From contig NW_003314289.1 in assembly GCF_000143415.4 (NCBI RefSeq), forward strand, positions 693,788 to 757,787: 64,000 nucleotides of DNA. The letters are read 5' to 3'. The translations under genes were made by a program, and so were the position numbers. Source of the stretch: Selaginella moellendorffii. Taxonomy: Eukaryota > Streptophyta > Lycopodiopsida > Selaginellales > Selaginellaceae. Below are positions 37,401 through 48,317 of this stretch, in pieces. Position 1 is the first letter of the stretch. Every line of letters starts with the position of its first letter. A model generated the notes under the pieces. It ran no database searches. It worked only from the letters and a program-made list of their open reading frames with translations, and was not told the origin of the DNA.

Positions 37401-37715
37401 TTAGTCCTGGCATTGGGATGCTAAATGCTTTAGGATTGTTCCAAGTCGCTCTATACTCTTGTCCCTTCACTCCTTGGGCTATATACTCGGAAGTTGCTCT
37501 ATGCTTTGGTTCTATCACTCTTTAGCTCCATACTTGGGAATTTGGTTCTGTTCTTTCGTTCAATAGCTTAAATCCTTGAAACTCAAGTTCCACTTTATTG
37601 TCCTTGGATATGTGGTATATGGCATGTGGCACATGGAGAGTTTAAGTTTCACTTTGTGGCTATCTTATGGTAAACCACTATAGGATAAAGGGTAAAAACC
37701 ATATGCATTATACTT
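31435..37715 (+). mobile_element. Decayed LTR retrotransposon, LTR pair retained, no coding capacity
   Basis: The LTRs are about 31435-32500 and 36740-37715, sharing ordered blocks throughout (e.g. gtgtctagatttactaatt, cttgtgttaattcaatt, aggataaagggtaaaaacc). The 3' LTR begins TGTCACA immediately after a polypurine tract (agaaaaaggggagag, 36725-36739), which fixes plus orientation. The 5' LTR has lost its first few bases. The interior, about 4.2 kb, has no frame above about 85 codons; a short stretch before the tract (DVLVDAYFSLEHHQG) may be a polyprotein remnant. The interior is strikingly T/G-rich on the plus strand. It could be a large non-autonomous derivative or an old, mutated autonomous element. 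Confidence 0.75.
33573..33743 (-). mobile_element. Solo LTR of the TRIM family
   Basis: Reverse-strand homologue of the 194-bp repeats at 4334 and 4723, with the end GCTTACA (TGTAAGC on the minus strand) intact and the other end mutated to TATAAAC. Lies within the LTR retroelement interior, so it inserted later than that element. Confidence 0.7.
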
Positions 37716-39510
37716 ACTATAGTGTTTAGGATTGTCTTTTTGTTTTTTATTTCTTCATTCTCTTTAAAATTTAGATTTGTATTAACTTTTTACAAGATCT
37801 AGAACTATAGTTGTTATTGTGGTTATATTTACTCTTTCTTCTGATCTTCATTACATTCTTTTCTTCGACTATGCCATGCTATCATCGATCAAGAAGTATG
37901 TTACTTGAGGCTACTAACACTACTCCATTAGATCAAACTTGGTGCTATGGGGTGTGATTATATTGGTGTTACACCCATCCTTGGTGTGTTGCTGTCTCCA
38001 ACTTCCATAGAATGTGATTACATAGCTTGTCATGTTCTTGATGTTTTGTCATCTCTCATTGATGTGAAACATGATTATGACATCGATTGGTTAGCTACGG
38101 ATGATGCAATCCAGTTCTTAAAAAATATTCAAGGATCAAGTTTATAGAAAGACGATGTTTATGAGCTCGAATGGATTCTAGATTGTGATAGCTTTGGATA
38201 TTAAATGGAGATTTACAAGGTATATGTCAATTCTTCAATCTACCATCTGATCCTTTTTCTTTACTTTTTACTCTTTTTCAAAAAAATTTTATTTCTTAGC
38301 CTAAACCACCTTCTCATATTCTTAGTATTTCTTCCTCATCTGTAGTGTTTTCTTTTCATACCACATCAATCATTTGTGACTCTTATGATTCTCATTCTCA
38401 TTTTAGTGTTGAATTAAGTGTTTTCTGTCCTTTTCATACTAATTTGGATATTGACTATATATATGAAGTTGAGAATCTTATTTTTGTTTCATTGACAAAG
38501 GTTTTGATTATTTTGGTGTTGAGTATTCTCATGTTCCAAGGGTTGAGTTACTTTAGCCAAAAATTTAAATTATATTCCCCTTATTAGTGCTATTGAAAGT
38601 CTTTGTTTTACCATTGATACTAAAGAGTTTTGTATTCCCTAAGAGTATGGACATTATTATTGATTTTTCCTTCTCAAATGTTGAATTGTATATTGAGGAG
38701 GTTGAGTGGTGTAAATTATTTATTTATATTGTGGTGGCTAAAGTATTTTATGATAGAAGATTCCCTATTTTCCAAACTTTGAGCATATATCCTTCTTTTA
38801 ATTTCCCCATTTTTGCATTGTTAGTTACTTTTTATAATGCTTCTTTATCCACTTTTTTTTCTTCTACACTATTTCTTCCTCAAAAAATTTCACTTTCTCC
38901 TCTTTTTACTTCAATTTTTTTTCTTTGGAGGAGGGGGTAAAGGGGATGGATGGGAATTCAACCTCGACAATAGAGTGAAGACAAATAAATATAGTAGTGG
39001 AGCAAGAATAAATGACATAAATTATGAAGTGAGGAAAAGCATTGCAAGTCCAAATAGAACATCTAACCCCCACTGAATAGATGCAATAGTGGAGTGAAAA
39101 CAAATATAATGAGTTTGAATAGAGCTAATGTTTTAAAACTTTTTTTCTTTTAAGGAAGGGATAAAGACGATATAAAGAATAAACAAAGTGAGTCTAACCT
39201 CCCATAAGTAGTGTTGGATGAGGATAACAGTTATGACCATCCTTCCCTTCAAAAGATAAAAAGATGATGATAATAATTCAAATGGAATATCTAGAGCTTT
39301 TGCTAGGTAATTACAAACTATCATAAACAAAGTTGTTGACAACTATAATTGAAATAAAACTCAAAACCATGGTATAAACATCAATCGATTATAGAATTTT
39401 GATAAACCAATTGCAACTTCATATGCAACTACCAAATGCTTAAACCAATATCAAAGCCATAACTTTAAACTAAAGTAAGGGACTTCAAGAGCCACTATAG
39501 TTCATAAAGC
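37716..39510. other. AT-rich sequence after the 3' LTR
   Basis: Includes a segment near 37946 (cttggtgctatggggtg) resembling 32595 behind the 5' LTR, so part may be a second interior of the same family. Open frames near 37.95 and 38.3-38.9 kb are low-complexity; I see no protein family in them. Confidence 0.4.
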
Positions 39511-39616
39511 GGTATATATATATATATGTATGTATGTATATATATATGTATATATATGTATGTGTATATATGTATGTATGTATATATGTATATATGTATG
39601 TATGTATATATGTATG

Positions 39617-39695
<79 letters not shown>

Positions 39696-39706
39696 GTATG
39701 TATATA

Positions 39707-39763
<57 letters not shown>

Positions 39764-39793
39764 CTGTGCGTGTGTGTGTGTGTGTGTATTACC
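39511..39793. repeat. Compound microsatellite (TA)n / (TATG)n / (TG)n
   Basis: About 280 bp of TATATA runs interrupted by TATG units and ended by a pure TG stretch. It is open in all frames only because it is repetitive (Tyr/Ile/Met/Val polypeptides), not coding. Confidence 0.95.
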
Positions 39794-40504
39794 CTGGCTA
39801 AGTAATACACTAATTATAGTACTATAGCATATGAATTGTCTATTTGAGACTTAATCTAGTCTTTCCATTCTTGTATATAACCAGTGGTCTAAACCCAAAT
39901 TAATATACTCATTCCTATATCTTAAGCACTCACACATTCATATAAAACATAAATAAATTTTAATTAGAATTCAAAATGAAATATTGTAAAAAGGCTAAAC
40001 CATCATATAGAATCAGTGAGAGTTTTTATATTTTTCCTCTGTATTGTCACTTTAATATTTACAAAATGTTAAAAAAATTGTAATATTTTTTAATAACATA
40101 GATAATCTCAACTCAATAATATCAATATTTGTATTTCACCAAGTATTTCAAAATTCTTTAAATAATTTTTTTCTCATATATTTTTTATAATAAAAGAAGT
40201 TCAAACCCTCCTTAGTTATATTTTCTTTTGGTTCTTCTTGAAGAAAGTTCTATACAACAAGTTATAAATAACATAGTAATAAGAATAAAAATAAAATAAA
40301 ATTCTACACCCTTATAACATATATATATATACTGATTCACATAATTTAACATAATTTTTCTGAACTATTCTATCTGGATGATAAAACACTTCCAAAAAAG
40401 TATTTTAGTGATTTTAATTAAAACACATCAAAATATCTCAAATTTGTGGAGAACAAAAATCTAACTTGCTTAAATTAATCTTATTCCCTTAACCTTATCA
40501 GAAA
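39794..40504. other. AT-rich spacer with LTR relic
   Basis: At 39850-39930 the Gypsy LTR end recurs (ttgtatataaccagtgg, accc-aattaatatactc). The rest is AT-rich and featureless. Confidence 0.5.
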
Positions 40505-41072
40505 TTAAAACGGCAATTTTCAAAGTGGTTGAAACCACTCCTGAGTGGCACTGCTGTGATCAAGAATCCTTTGCATAAGAAGAGAGTTAAAATCATTCTA
40601 TACAATACAAAACTCTCACCTCTCTGCAAGGCGTTCCAGAAACAAGCGATACATGTATTTGTGGGGCAGCTCCAACAAAAACACCACCCACAAAATGGGC
40701 AACTGATCTCCTTTCCTCGGTCCTAGAATCCATGCTCCCTCAAGAAGGAAAACAAAATTAGCAGTGCTTACAGATAGAGCTTACTTGGATTTCCTGCCAG
40801 CGTCCAAAAGTTCCTTGTGTTTTCATCGCAGAGTCCACAAAAACCGTGGAAAGAAAGCATGAAAACGAGGCAACTCATCGAATTCTTTCACCAGCATACT
40901 TCTCGATCTGTCCATAGAGCTGGAGGCTTCCCTCGGAACTCGAGGAGCTAGAAAACCTGGGATTGTCTCGTCGCCGGCACCATGACGCTGCCGCGGTCGC
41001 GAATCCAGTGCCTGGCCTGGCAGAGGAAGCTGCGCAGTCGGGAAGGGTCGACAGTAGCCACGACTCTTTCAA
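40505..41072 (-). pseudogene. DUF1350 gene fragment, copy A3
   Basis: Contains recognisable exons 1-4 of the DUF1350 gene: LLSTLP and GTGFATAAASW, LQLYGQIEKYAGER, GTFGRWQEIQ, ITYRLFLER-region. The frame is broken by deletions (exon 1 lost the segment after SSSS; exon 3 is shortened), and homology ends inside exon 4 near 40515, within about 20 bp of the breakpoint position of copy A1. Nothing encodes the GxSxG segment. Confidence 0.8.
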
Positions 41073-41099
41073 ACACCCCTCGAAATATTGTCATCCGGA

Positions 41100-41510
41100 G
41101 CTAGCTCGTCTAGATCGGCCGCGAGGTCATTCTTCCGGTTTTGGAGATGAGAAGATGCAACAATCGAGCGAGGAGGAGGAAGAGGAAGAGAAGCGGCTGC
41201 GCAGCGATCATAGCTCTCTCACTCCACCCACTGCTAGGCGTAGAATCGAGAGCCAGGTAGAAGAGGACCTGCCAACGATCATCACCTCCAAGATCAGCTC
41301 CAGGAATTCCTGGACAAGACAGTGGCGATTATCCGCGCGGAGGAGGAGCCAGATCGTCCAGTGGCTGCTCCATCCCAGGATGGATTCCATCTCTTTGGGA
41401 AAGCTCCGCGAGGATAGAGAGAGTCAGGGATGGATCTTTAGAGCACAGGGCTGGTGGCAAACACTACATTCACAGTACGGTGAGAGTGTGGGAGTAGAGG
41501 CTGAGTCGTT
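41100..41510 (+). pseudogene. Unknown 195-aa gene, copy A3
   Basis: Matches the gene at 1814-2401 from the Glu run (MQQSSEEEEEEE, ATG 41155) through RIESQVEE, but is frameshifted before the TVEIIRAEEE segment and ends at about 41500, where it is fused to a Crinkler-gene piece (YTLEKYL homology on the opposite strand). Most of it forms the left arm of the palindrome. Confidence 0.8.
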
Positions 41511-41869
41511 GAGATACTTCTCAAGTGTATATGTCACAACTTCTGACGCATTTCCAACGGTTCTTGGGTGGCTTTCGTCCAGACACGTTGTCTTTCTCAC
41601 CAATGACTATGAGTCGAAGCGGCAGCTCATTCCTTGTGACATATACACTTGAGAAGTATCTCAACGACTCAGCCTCTACTCCCACACTCTCACCGTACTG
41701 TGAATGTAGTGTTTGCCACCAGCCCTGTGCTCTAAAGATCCATCCCTGACTCTCTCTATCCTCGCGGAGCTTTCCCAAAGAGATGGAATCCATCCTGGGA
41801 TGGAGCAGCCACTGAACGATCTGGCTCCTCCTCCGCGCGGGATATCGCCACTGTCTTGTCCAGGAATTC
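41304..41869. repeat. Large near-perfect palindrome (236-bp arms, 94-bp loop) at the assembly gap
   Basis: Left arm 41304-41539 is the reverse complement of 41634-41869 with only a few differences (e.g. gattatcc versus gatatccc, gtccagtgg versus gttcagtgg). Arms carry the 3' part of the unknown 195-aa gene plus about 30 bp of Crinkler homology. The loop (41540-41633) holds a Crinkler nuclease-core scrap (GFRPDTL ... SKRQL, with a 27-bp and a 1-bp deletion). The right arm ends exactly at the run of Ns. Confidence 0.93.
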
Positions 41870-42729
41870 NNNNNNNNNNNNNNNNNNNNNNNNNNNNNNN
41901 NNNNNNNNNNNNNNNNNNNNNNNNNNNNNNNNNNNNNNNNNNNNNNNNNNNNNNNNNNNNNNNNNNNNNNNNNNNNNNNNNNNNNNNNNNNNNNNNNNNN
42001 NNNNNNNNNNNNNNNNNNNNNNNNNNNNNNNNNNNNNNNNNNNNNNNNNNNNNNNNNNNNNNNNNNNNNNNNNNNNNNNNNNNNNNNNNNNNNNNNNNNN
42101 NNNNNNNNNNNNNNNNNNNNNNNNNNNNNNNNNNNNNNNNNNNNNNNNNNNNNNNNNNNNNNNNNNNNNNNNNNNNNNNNNNNNNNNNNNNNNNNNNNNN
42201 NNNNNNNNNNNNNNNNNNNNNNNNNNNNNNNNNNNNNNNNNNNNNNNNNNNNNNNNNNNNNNNNNNNNNNNNNNNNNNNNNNNNNNNNNNNNNNNNNNNN
42301 NNNNNNNNNNNNNNNNNNNNNNNNNNNNNNNNNNNNNNNNNNNNNNNNNNNNNNNNNNNNNNNNNNNNNNNNNNNNNNNNNNNNNNNNNNNNNNNNNNNN
42401 NNNNNNNNNNNNNNNNNNNNNNNNNNNNNNNNNNNNNNNNNNNNNNNNNNNNNNNNNNNNNNNNNNNNNNNNNNNNNNNNNNNNNNNNNNNNNNNNNNNN
42501 NNNNNNNNNNNNNNNNNNNNNNNNNNNNNNNNNNNNNNNNNNNNNNNNNNNNNNNNNNNNNNNNNNNNNNNNNNNNNNNNNNNNNNNNNNNNNNNNNNNN
42601 NNNNNNNNNNNNNNNNNNNNNNNNNNNNNNNNNNNNNNNNNNNNNNNNNNNNNNNNNNNNNNNNNNNNNNNNNNNNNNNNNNNNNNNNNNNNNNNNNNNN
42701 NNNNNNNNNNNNNNNNNNNNNNNNNNNNN
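41870..42729. other. Assembly gap (860 Ns)
   Basis: Unknown sequence. Apparent open frames across it are artefacts. Confidence 1.
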
Positions 42730-42739
42730 GAGCCAACGT

Positions 42740-42915
42740 TTGTCACTCAAGGAGCTAGAGGTGATACTGTATCATCACATGTTTGGGTCTGAGAACGACT
42801 GATTGTACTTGAGGTGCATATCTTTTCAAAAAAGTCAATCAGAAATTCTGTTGCCTGCTCTATGGGACCAATAAAATGCTCAAGCGTTGTGATTAAGAAC
42901 TTGTCTTGTGTAATT
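42740..42915 (-). pseudogene. Crinkler-like gene scraps, rearranged
   Basis: 42750-42791 reads on the plus strand as the ELEVILYHHMFGS segment, whereas 42793-42905 reads on the minus strand as the HFIGP/EQATEFLIDFFEKICTSSTIS segment. In the intact order these are neighbours on one strand, so an inversion joint lies near 42792. Confidence 0.75.
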
Positions 42916-43219
42916 TATGTATTAAAGACATAAATTAGTGAAAGTTGCTTGTGTCTTAAATCTAGATGAGCAAAATCATGTGATTTAGAAAGAAAAGATA
43001 CTTCTTAGTATGAGATTTAGATACATCGCCAAAAACCATGTATGCTATCCTTCTCCTCACTCCGTGCCGCATGCCCTCTCACTCCATTCCACTGGTAACA
43101 CCCACCATGTACGCTTGGCCAGTTGTACATCCGTGCACATTTTTATTTCTTGCACTCAGTGTAGAAATAATCTTTAAAATTCAATTTCTTACTTCTTACT
43201 AAGCACACAATTTGAACAG
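42916..43219. other. Unassigned spacer
   Basis: No gene or repeat recognised. Confidence 0.4.
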
Positions 43220-45325
43220 AATTATACAGAATTTTAATTTGATTGAAACTATATATCTAGAACTAAATCCTCAAAGGATGTTTGCTGAAAGTTGTTTCTT
43301 ACTGCCTCCGCGAACTTCCTGAGCCATGATCCTCTTGAGCTCTTCTGTCCTAAGAACGAAAAAAAACAAAAAAAAAAAACAAAAACTAAAACACGTACCC
43401 CTGGAGAATGTGCGGCGTACGTGCAATGATCCAAGCTGGGATCCTTTCTCGCGAGTGAAAACCTTGATAGAAGGCACTGCTATAAGACATACGCGAGCTG
43501 AGAAAGAAGAGAAAGGATGAACTGAAAAAAAAAGAGTAAACCTTTTCCCGTGTATCACCACGCACTAGCAGGATGGCTGCCTCAATCCGGTGGCCAGAGC
43601 AGCACAGCAAGCGTGTCTTCACTCGATACCTGTGCGTATTGAATCCCGTAGAGAGACAGAGAGAGTAATTACCTTTTTCGTCGATGAAGCCGTCGTTGGA
43701 GCTGACTTCCAGCAGACACCACTTTCTGGAAGCCAGTGCGACAATCGAGGAGCCTATACACCTGCATTCTTTGAAGTAAATGTTTTTCGAAAGTTTAGTT
43801 GATGGTCTCGCACTAACGGCTTGACGCAACTCCGTTTGATGGGATCGCGCAGAACGTTTTCAGCTTGTTCATCCAGGAGAGCGACTAACGCATGAACAGC
43901 AGCCTGCAGGAGAGCGTTTTTGCAACAGAAGAAGAAAATTTAAATACCAGTTCTGATTCATAAGCCGAATGGACGACATAATGCGGTGGCCTCACACAGC
44001 GAAGCAGAAGGACTTAAAAAGGACAAATATAAAGAGAGACAGAAGAGCAGTCAAATCCAAATAACAGAATAGAAACGACTTACGCTGACCAAGCGCATCT
44101 AGTGCAGCGTCCTTTGCATCCATGTCCCATCTTTCCGAGCTTCTCGCGAGATTTTTCAATCATTCCGAGAGGCGTACAAGGCTCTATCAGTCTAGACACA
44201 ACTTGCATCGAGCGGGAACGCACCTTACTATCCACTTCAGCATTCCTGAGTGAGCTTAAACTGCATTAGAGACAATTAGAAGAGGACAAGCTCACTGGAT
44301 CCAAAAACATGAGTGAGAAACGAATGTACCAGCAAGTAGAAGCCTTCAGCCAGTAGGTGTCTCAGCAAACTACAACCAGAAACCGTTAGGAAACAGCAAG
44401 TGTTTGACAATAGAAAAGAAGATATACCTCTCTCAGAATTTCGAGTTGAGCCAATGTATCACTAGTTGACCTGCAAAAACGGTGCCGCTGCCGACAGTCC
44501 GAAGATTCGAGCTGCCAGAGATAACGCTCGGATTTGAGCCTGCAGGAAAACGAACGGATCAGGAGAAACCAAAGATGATCTATGTCTAGAGAGCTAACGA
44601 GAACTACGTACAGGTCCAGCGCTTGACTTTGCTAACTTCTCAATGGCGTCTTTTGCCACGCTCGACTCCCTGCAACAAATCCAGCAAACGTGAGCGTCAT
44701 TCACACACATAGTATGCTTGTTTACTTGTCACATATCTGTTGCTGTTTGCACAGAACTTGAATCGCCATCCTCTAGACACTTAGGCAGGTATCCAAGAAG
44801 GAAAAACTTAGGTAGCATTACGAAACGTGAAAACATAAGTTGCTACTCACGAACATGGAGCATGCGAGACGACGAACTTGTGGAGATGCCGCGTTTAAAC
44901 CAGCATTTGCATAAGGCTAACACACAAAAAACAAACAGAGAAAATTAAAATCGTAGCATGAAGGCGAGGAAGGAGCTTACGAGGATTTTGATAAGCATGC
45001 TGTGTCCAAACGACCTTCTCGACAGCATTGCTCTCACAAGCGCTGGAGTTCCTGCGGTGAATAGAACCCTGTCCAAGAAGACGAATTCAATCGCATTCGA
45101 TCCCACAAAGAAAGATCCAGAAATCTTACCTGGAGAGAACCGGAAACGGATATTTCGAGAGGAAATCCGACACAGAGCTCTCGGGAAGGGCGCGCGGCAA
45201 ATGCACGGGATCGATCGCGACAAGAATGCGACACCTGGAAGCGCGAAGAGATCAGAGGCCTCCGCCAAGAGGAGATTCGCGTCGACGCCGTCGATCGCCA
45301 TCATCCCCGCCATCATCCCTGCCAT
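43220..45325 (-). pseudogene. PSMD5-like proteasome chaperone, copy B3 (pseudogene)
   Basis: Starts MAGMMAGMMAIDGVDANLLLAEASDL (ATG 45325, with a 12-bp in-frame duplication not in B1), then the same exon remnants as copy B1, and extends past the stop to about 43220 like B1. It shares with B1 the loss of the MDPLLSTI segment (the sequence jumps from ACAGAT directly to ATGTGAC) and the shrunken later exons. Other exons have additional deletions (e.g. near 43980 and 44160). The duplicated block includes the upstream Cys-rich gene. Confidence 0.85.
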
Positions 45326-45380
45326 CACGACGCGAAGAACAGAGCGCAAAACCCTAGTTCCCAAGAAAAGAAAGGTTCTT

Positions 45381-45977
45381 TTATTGCAATTGCAAGAAAT
45401 CGATGGATTCACAGAGCTGGATCGCCGATCGCATCTTCAATACATCTGTGGACAAGACGAGCACCAATTTCAAGCACAGATCACGCCAAATCGAATGACT
45501 CACCGCTGGAATGCCGAAGCATTCACACGCGCAGCGAATTTCCGGTGGAGTCTTCTCCTCGTCGAGCAAGAAGATGTAGTGCAGGATGATGGGAGCGGAA
45601 TCACTCTCCGGCGGGCTTGGAGCGTGATTTCGGGCGCTGAATTCACAGAAAGCCTCGTCGCACTTGGCGCTGGAGCAGTAGAACACATTCTTGCCTCTCC
45701 CGTCCGGCCTGTCGAGGTGCTGATTTCCGCAATGGCAATCCTCGCCCAGGCCCCTCACCAGCATCCTGTGCTTGTCCTTCCGGATCTCCTTCTCCTGCTC
45801 GATCCAAGCCGGGCGATCGGATGCCTCGAGCGTTCCATCACAGCTCTTGAAATGCTCGGCAGCGTCGAGCTCGCAGAAAGCCTGGCAGCATTTCCTGCAG
45901 AACAGCGAGATTCTTCCATCCGGATGCTCTTCCCTTGAGCAAGAGCAGAACTTCCACAGCGCCTTGCGAGCCGCCAT
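45381..45977 (-). CDS. Cys-rich protein with two B-box/PLATZ-like Cys-His repeats, 198 aa
   Basis: Single-exon frame from ATG 45977. Two tandem units: CSC ... LFCRKCCQAFCELDAAEHF then C, and CHCGNQH ... VFYCSSAKCDEAFCEFSARNH; a third half-unit CACECFGIP follows. The C-x2-C-x3-C ... H layout recalls B-box and PLATZ zinc-binding modules, but no family assignment is secure. The C-terminal 60 residues are hydrophobic (LKLVLVLSTDVL). The stop lies 56 bp upstream of the PSMD5 B3 start in the same direction. A truncated copy sits in the same place beside B1 (15905-16071), so this gene and the PSMD5 pseudogene were duplicated as one block. Proposed role: none. Confidence 0.6.
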   Translation of the reverse strand: MAARKALWKFCSCSREEHPDGRISLFCRKCCQAFCELDAAEHFKSCDGTLEASDRPAWIEQEKEIRKDKHRMLVRGLGEDCHCGNQHLDRPDGRGKNVFYCSSAKCDEAFCEFSARNHAPSPPESDSAPIILHYIFLLDEEKTPPEIRCACECFGIPAVSHSIWRDLCLKLVLVLSTDVLKMRSAIQLCESIDFLQLQ

Positions 45978-46209
45978 AGCTCCTCGTCCTCCAAAATATT
46001 TTCCCTCTCGTCTCGCCCTCGCTCGTTTGAAAATTTGCTTATTTGTATTCGACGGAGGGTCGGTCTAGCGTTCGAATCTGGACTAGATCAAGTCCGGTGT
46101 TCGAATCCCAGCAAGAAAAAGCAGAGGTTCGAATCTCCACACTCACAAACTCAAATAAGTTTATTATAAATGGAGGGGGTTTAAGGGATAAACCTTATTT
46201 TTAGGTTTC

Positions 46210-47290
46210 ATGGGGCGATTCCCAGACGAGTTACTCGAAGAAATCGTTATAAGATTACCTATCCAATCTATCATAGCTGCTAGATCTGTTTGCTCACACT
46301 GGAGGAACAAGTTGTGCGCCAAATACTTCCAGGCCAAGAAAGATTCTCGCGAACCACAGCAGCGCTGGATCATTATGGATTTCTTCCTCCTCAGTGAAGG
46401 TTTCCTGGGGGTTTTTGATACGATTGATAAGAAATGGCTCAAGATACCACTGTCCCTGCCTCCAAACACTAGATTTTCGCTTCTTTGTGGCTCCTGTGGA
46501 TATCTTTGTTTCATGGACAGGCAGGCGATTACCACTCATCACATCCACCTTTGCAATCCAGTGACGCAGCAATGGCTACAAGTGAGTGATCCCTTTCTTT
46601 CTCAACAATTCCAGGCTAACTCCACTTCTACTGCCACAGCTTCCACTGCCACGATCAATCAAAACTTCACGCTTGCACATCCGGATGTATGGAATCAGAG
46701 GCTCGAATCATTTCAAGCTCCTGATGATAGATTGCACGGATTTGCCCTCTCGGTTAGCTGGTAGTCTCTACGATTCACACACAGGAGATTGGAAGCCTCG
46801 CAGCCAAGAGTGGATCACAAACTTTACCAGCTTATGGGACAACCTAGCTATGTGCAAGGATGGGATTTACGACATGGACAAAGAAGAGTGGAGGCTGCGC
46901 GGGCAAATTTCAGATTTCCAGCCGACAACCCTTCGTCTCCGCAGAGACGGTAGCGTATTCAGGACCAAACTGGTGGGCACGAGGATCCGAGTCTATCAGC
47001 TTGACATGGAGAGCACGCGAGAAGAGCTTGTGACAGAATCTCCAGAGAGAATGCGCGTTGAAATGCCGCCCGGGTGCTCAGGCATGATTCCATGGAGTTA
47101 CTTCGATGGGCTGGACAACTTGTGGGTCGTGTGCCCAGTCCTCCCGGCGATCTACAGATACGAGCCGTGCTCTGGGCAGTGGAGCAGCTTCGATAACAAG
47201 TGGAGTGGAGCTGCAGACTTTGGCTATGCCATTTGCTGTGAGTTGAGCTTCCATGAGTTTCCTGATTGCACGATGCCATCACAAGAATAA
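46210..47290 (+). CDS. F-box protein, tandem copy 1
   Basis: Two exons: 46210-46581 (to QQWLQ, donor GTGAGT) and 46640-47290 (from LPLPRSI). The N-terminal F-box reads FPDELLEEIVIRLPIQSIIAARSVCSHWRNKL, the Skp1-binding module of SCF ubiquitin ligases. The C-terminal region has WD/kelch-like beta motifs: LCNPVTQQW, GSLYDSHTGDW, GIYDMDKEEWRL, AIYRYEPCSGQW, typical of plant F-box/kelch proteins that recruit substrates. Ends CELSFHEFPDC. The downstream neighbour is a paralogue with the same exon structure and intron position. Target unknown. Confidence 0.9.
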
Positions 47291-48317
47291 AATCACAGCA
47301 CGGAATTTACGACGAAGGGATATTCTCTATTTGAATTTGATTAGTCCATGGATTGATATTGTCCTCTTCCATTCTAGCTAATGTGACTATCCAGAACTCC
47401 AGATCAAGGTGGCAAGCTTCTCACAACAAGGAGAGTCACGAGTGGTGAAGCAGCACAGTCTTTGGAGAAGCTTGGATTTACGTTGACATTTCCTGGCCAG
47501 TCTAATATTAAATCTTTGTGGCATCTCATACAGCCATGCAGCTTGAAAGCAAGGACTTGGAAGCTACTATTTTGTCCACGGGCATTGTTCTACTACTAGG
47601 AAGGTAGTGGAGGTGAGGGGATTGCAGTATATGGTAGATCTAACTTATTCAACATGGCAGCATGGAAGTTTGTGGTGAACATATTGAAGAAAATGCTGTG
47701 AAGATTAGCTTTTCTTGCTGTTTTTTTTTTTTTTTTTTTTTTGTAAACCATGACATACATGGTGGGATGCTTCTACAATCCTAGTGATATATAAAATTAT
47801 TAGCAAAACGAATTAAAGAAAAGTTTAACAGCAGAAAACCAGATATTTTAAGCATATTCTCCACACTCACGCCTATCTCAAACTGGAATAATCAAAATAC
47901 CTTCAGTCAGTGGTTAAGTTTCAAATCCACTACTAACTACAATGCAAGCTTGCATGTTTGGATGTAAAAGCTAGCTGCTCTAGTCTCTACCATTCACCTG
48001 ATTCAATGTGATTCAAGCTATATATCTCCAGAAGGGAAACCCATAAAAAATGCTCCTGCATTCCAATGAAGTTATTTCGATCAACCATGTTTACATATGG
48101 AGCAACTTCGGTTAAAAGTTGAGTCATTGGTTACACAGACCTGATGTATTTTCTTGATTTTGTGTCGAAAAACGTGGCTTTGAGAATGGTGATCTTGTTC
48201 TTGCAGCAAAGCCTTTGGTGTAAATGGTATCATCATCTGATTTTCTGATTAACTTCTGTTTAAGCTTATTTGATCCTAATCCTAGCTTGGTTAAAGATTT
48301 ATCGAATCAGAGGGTTT
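47291..48317. other. Intergenic between F-box genes
   Basis: No gene. It has a pure T tract near 47720-47742. A short echo of the F-box coding sequence (gtctctaccattcac near 47985) suggests decayed duplicate sequence, but too short to prove. Confidence 0.4.

Noticed and set aside
39500-39800. Possible CRISPR-like or satellite array
   Set aside because: Simple-sequence repeat without spacers; this is a eukaryotic genome.
39502-39827. Several 90-100-codon frames made of Tyr, Ile, Met, Val
   Set aside because: Translations of the TA/TATG microsatellite, open in all frames; not coding.
41521-42792. Long frames of 300-400 codons
   Set aside because: They span the 860 Ns and are artefacts.
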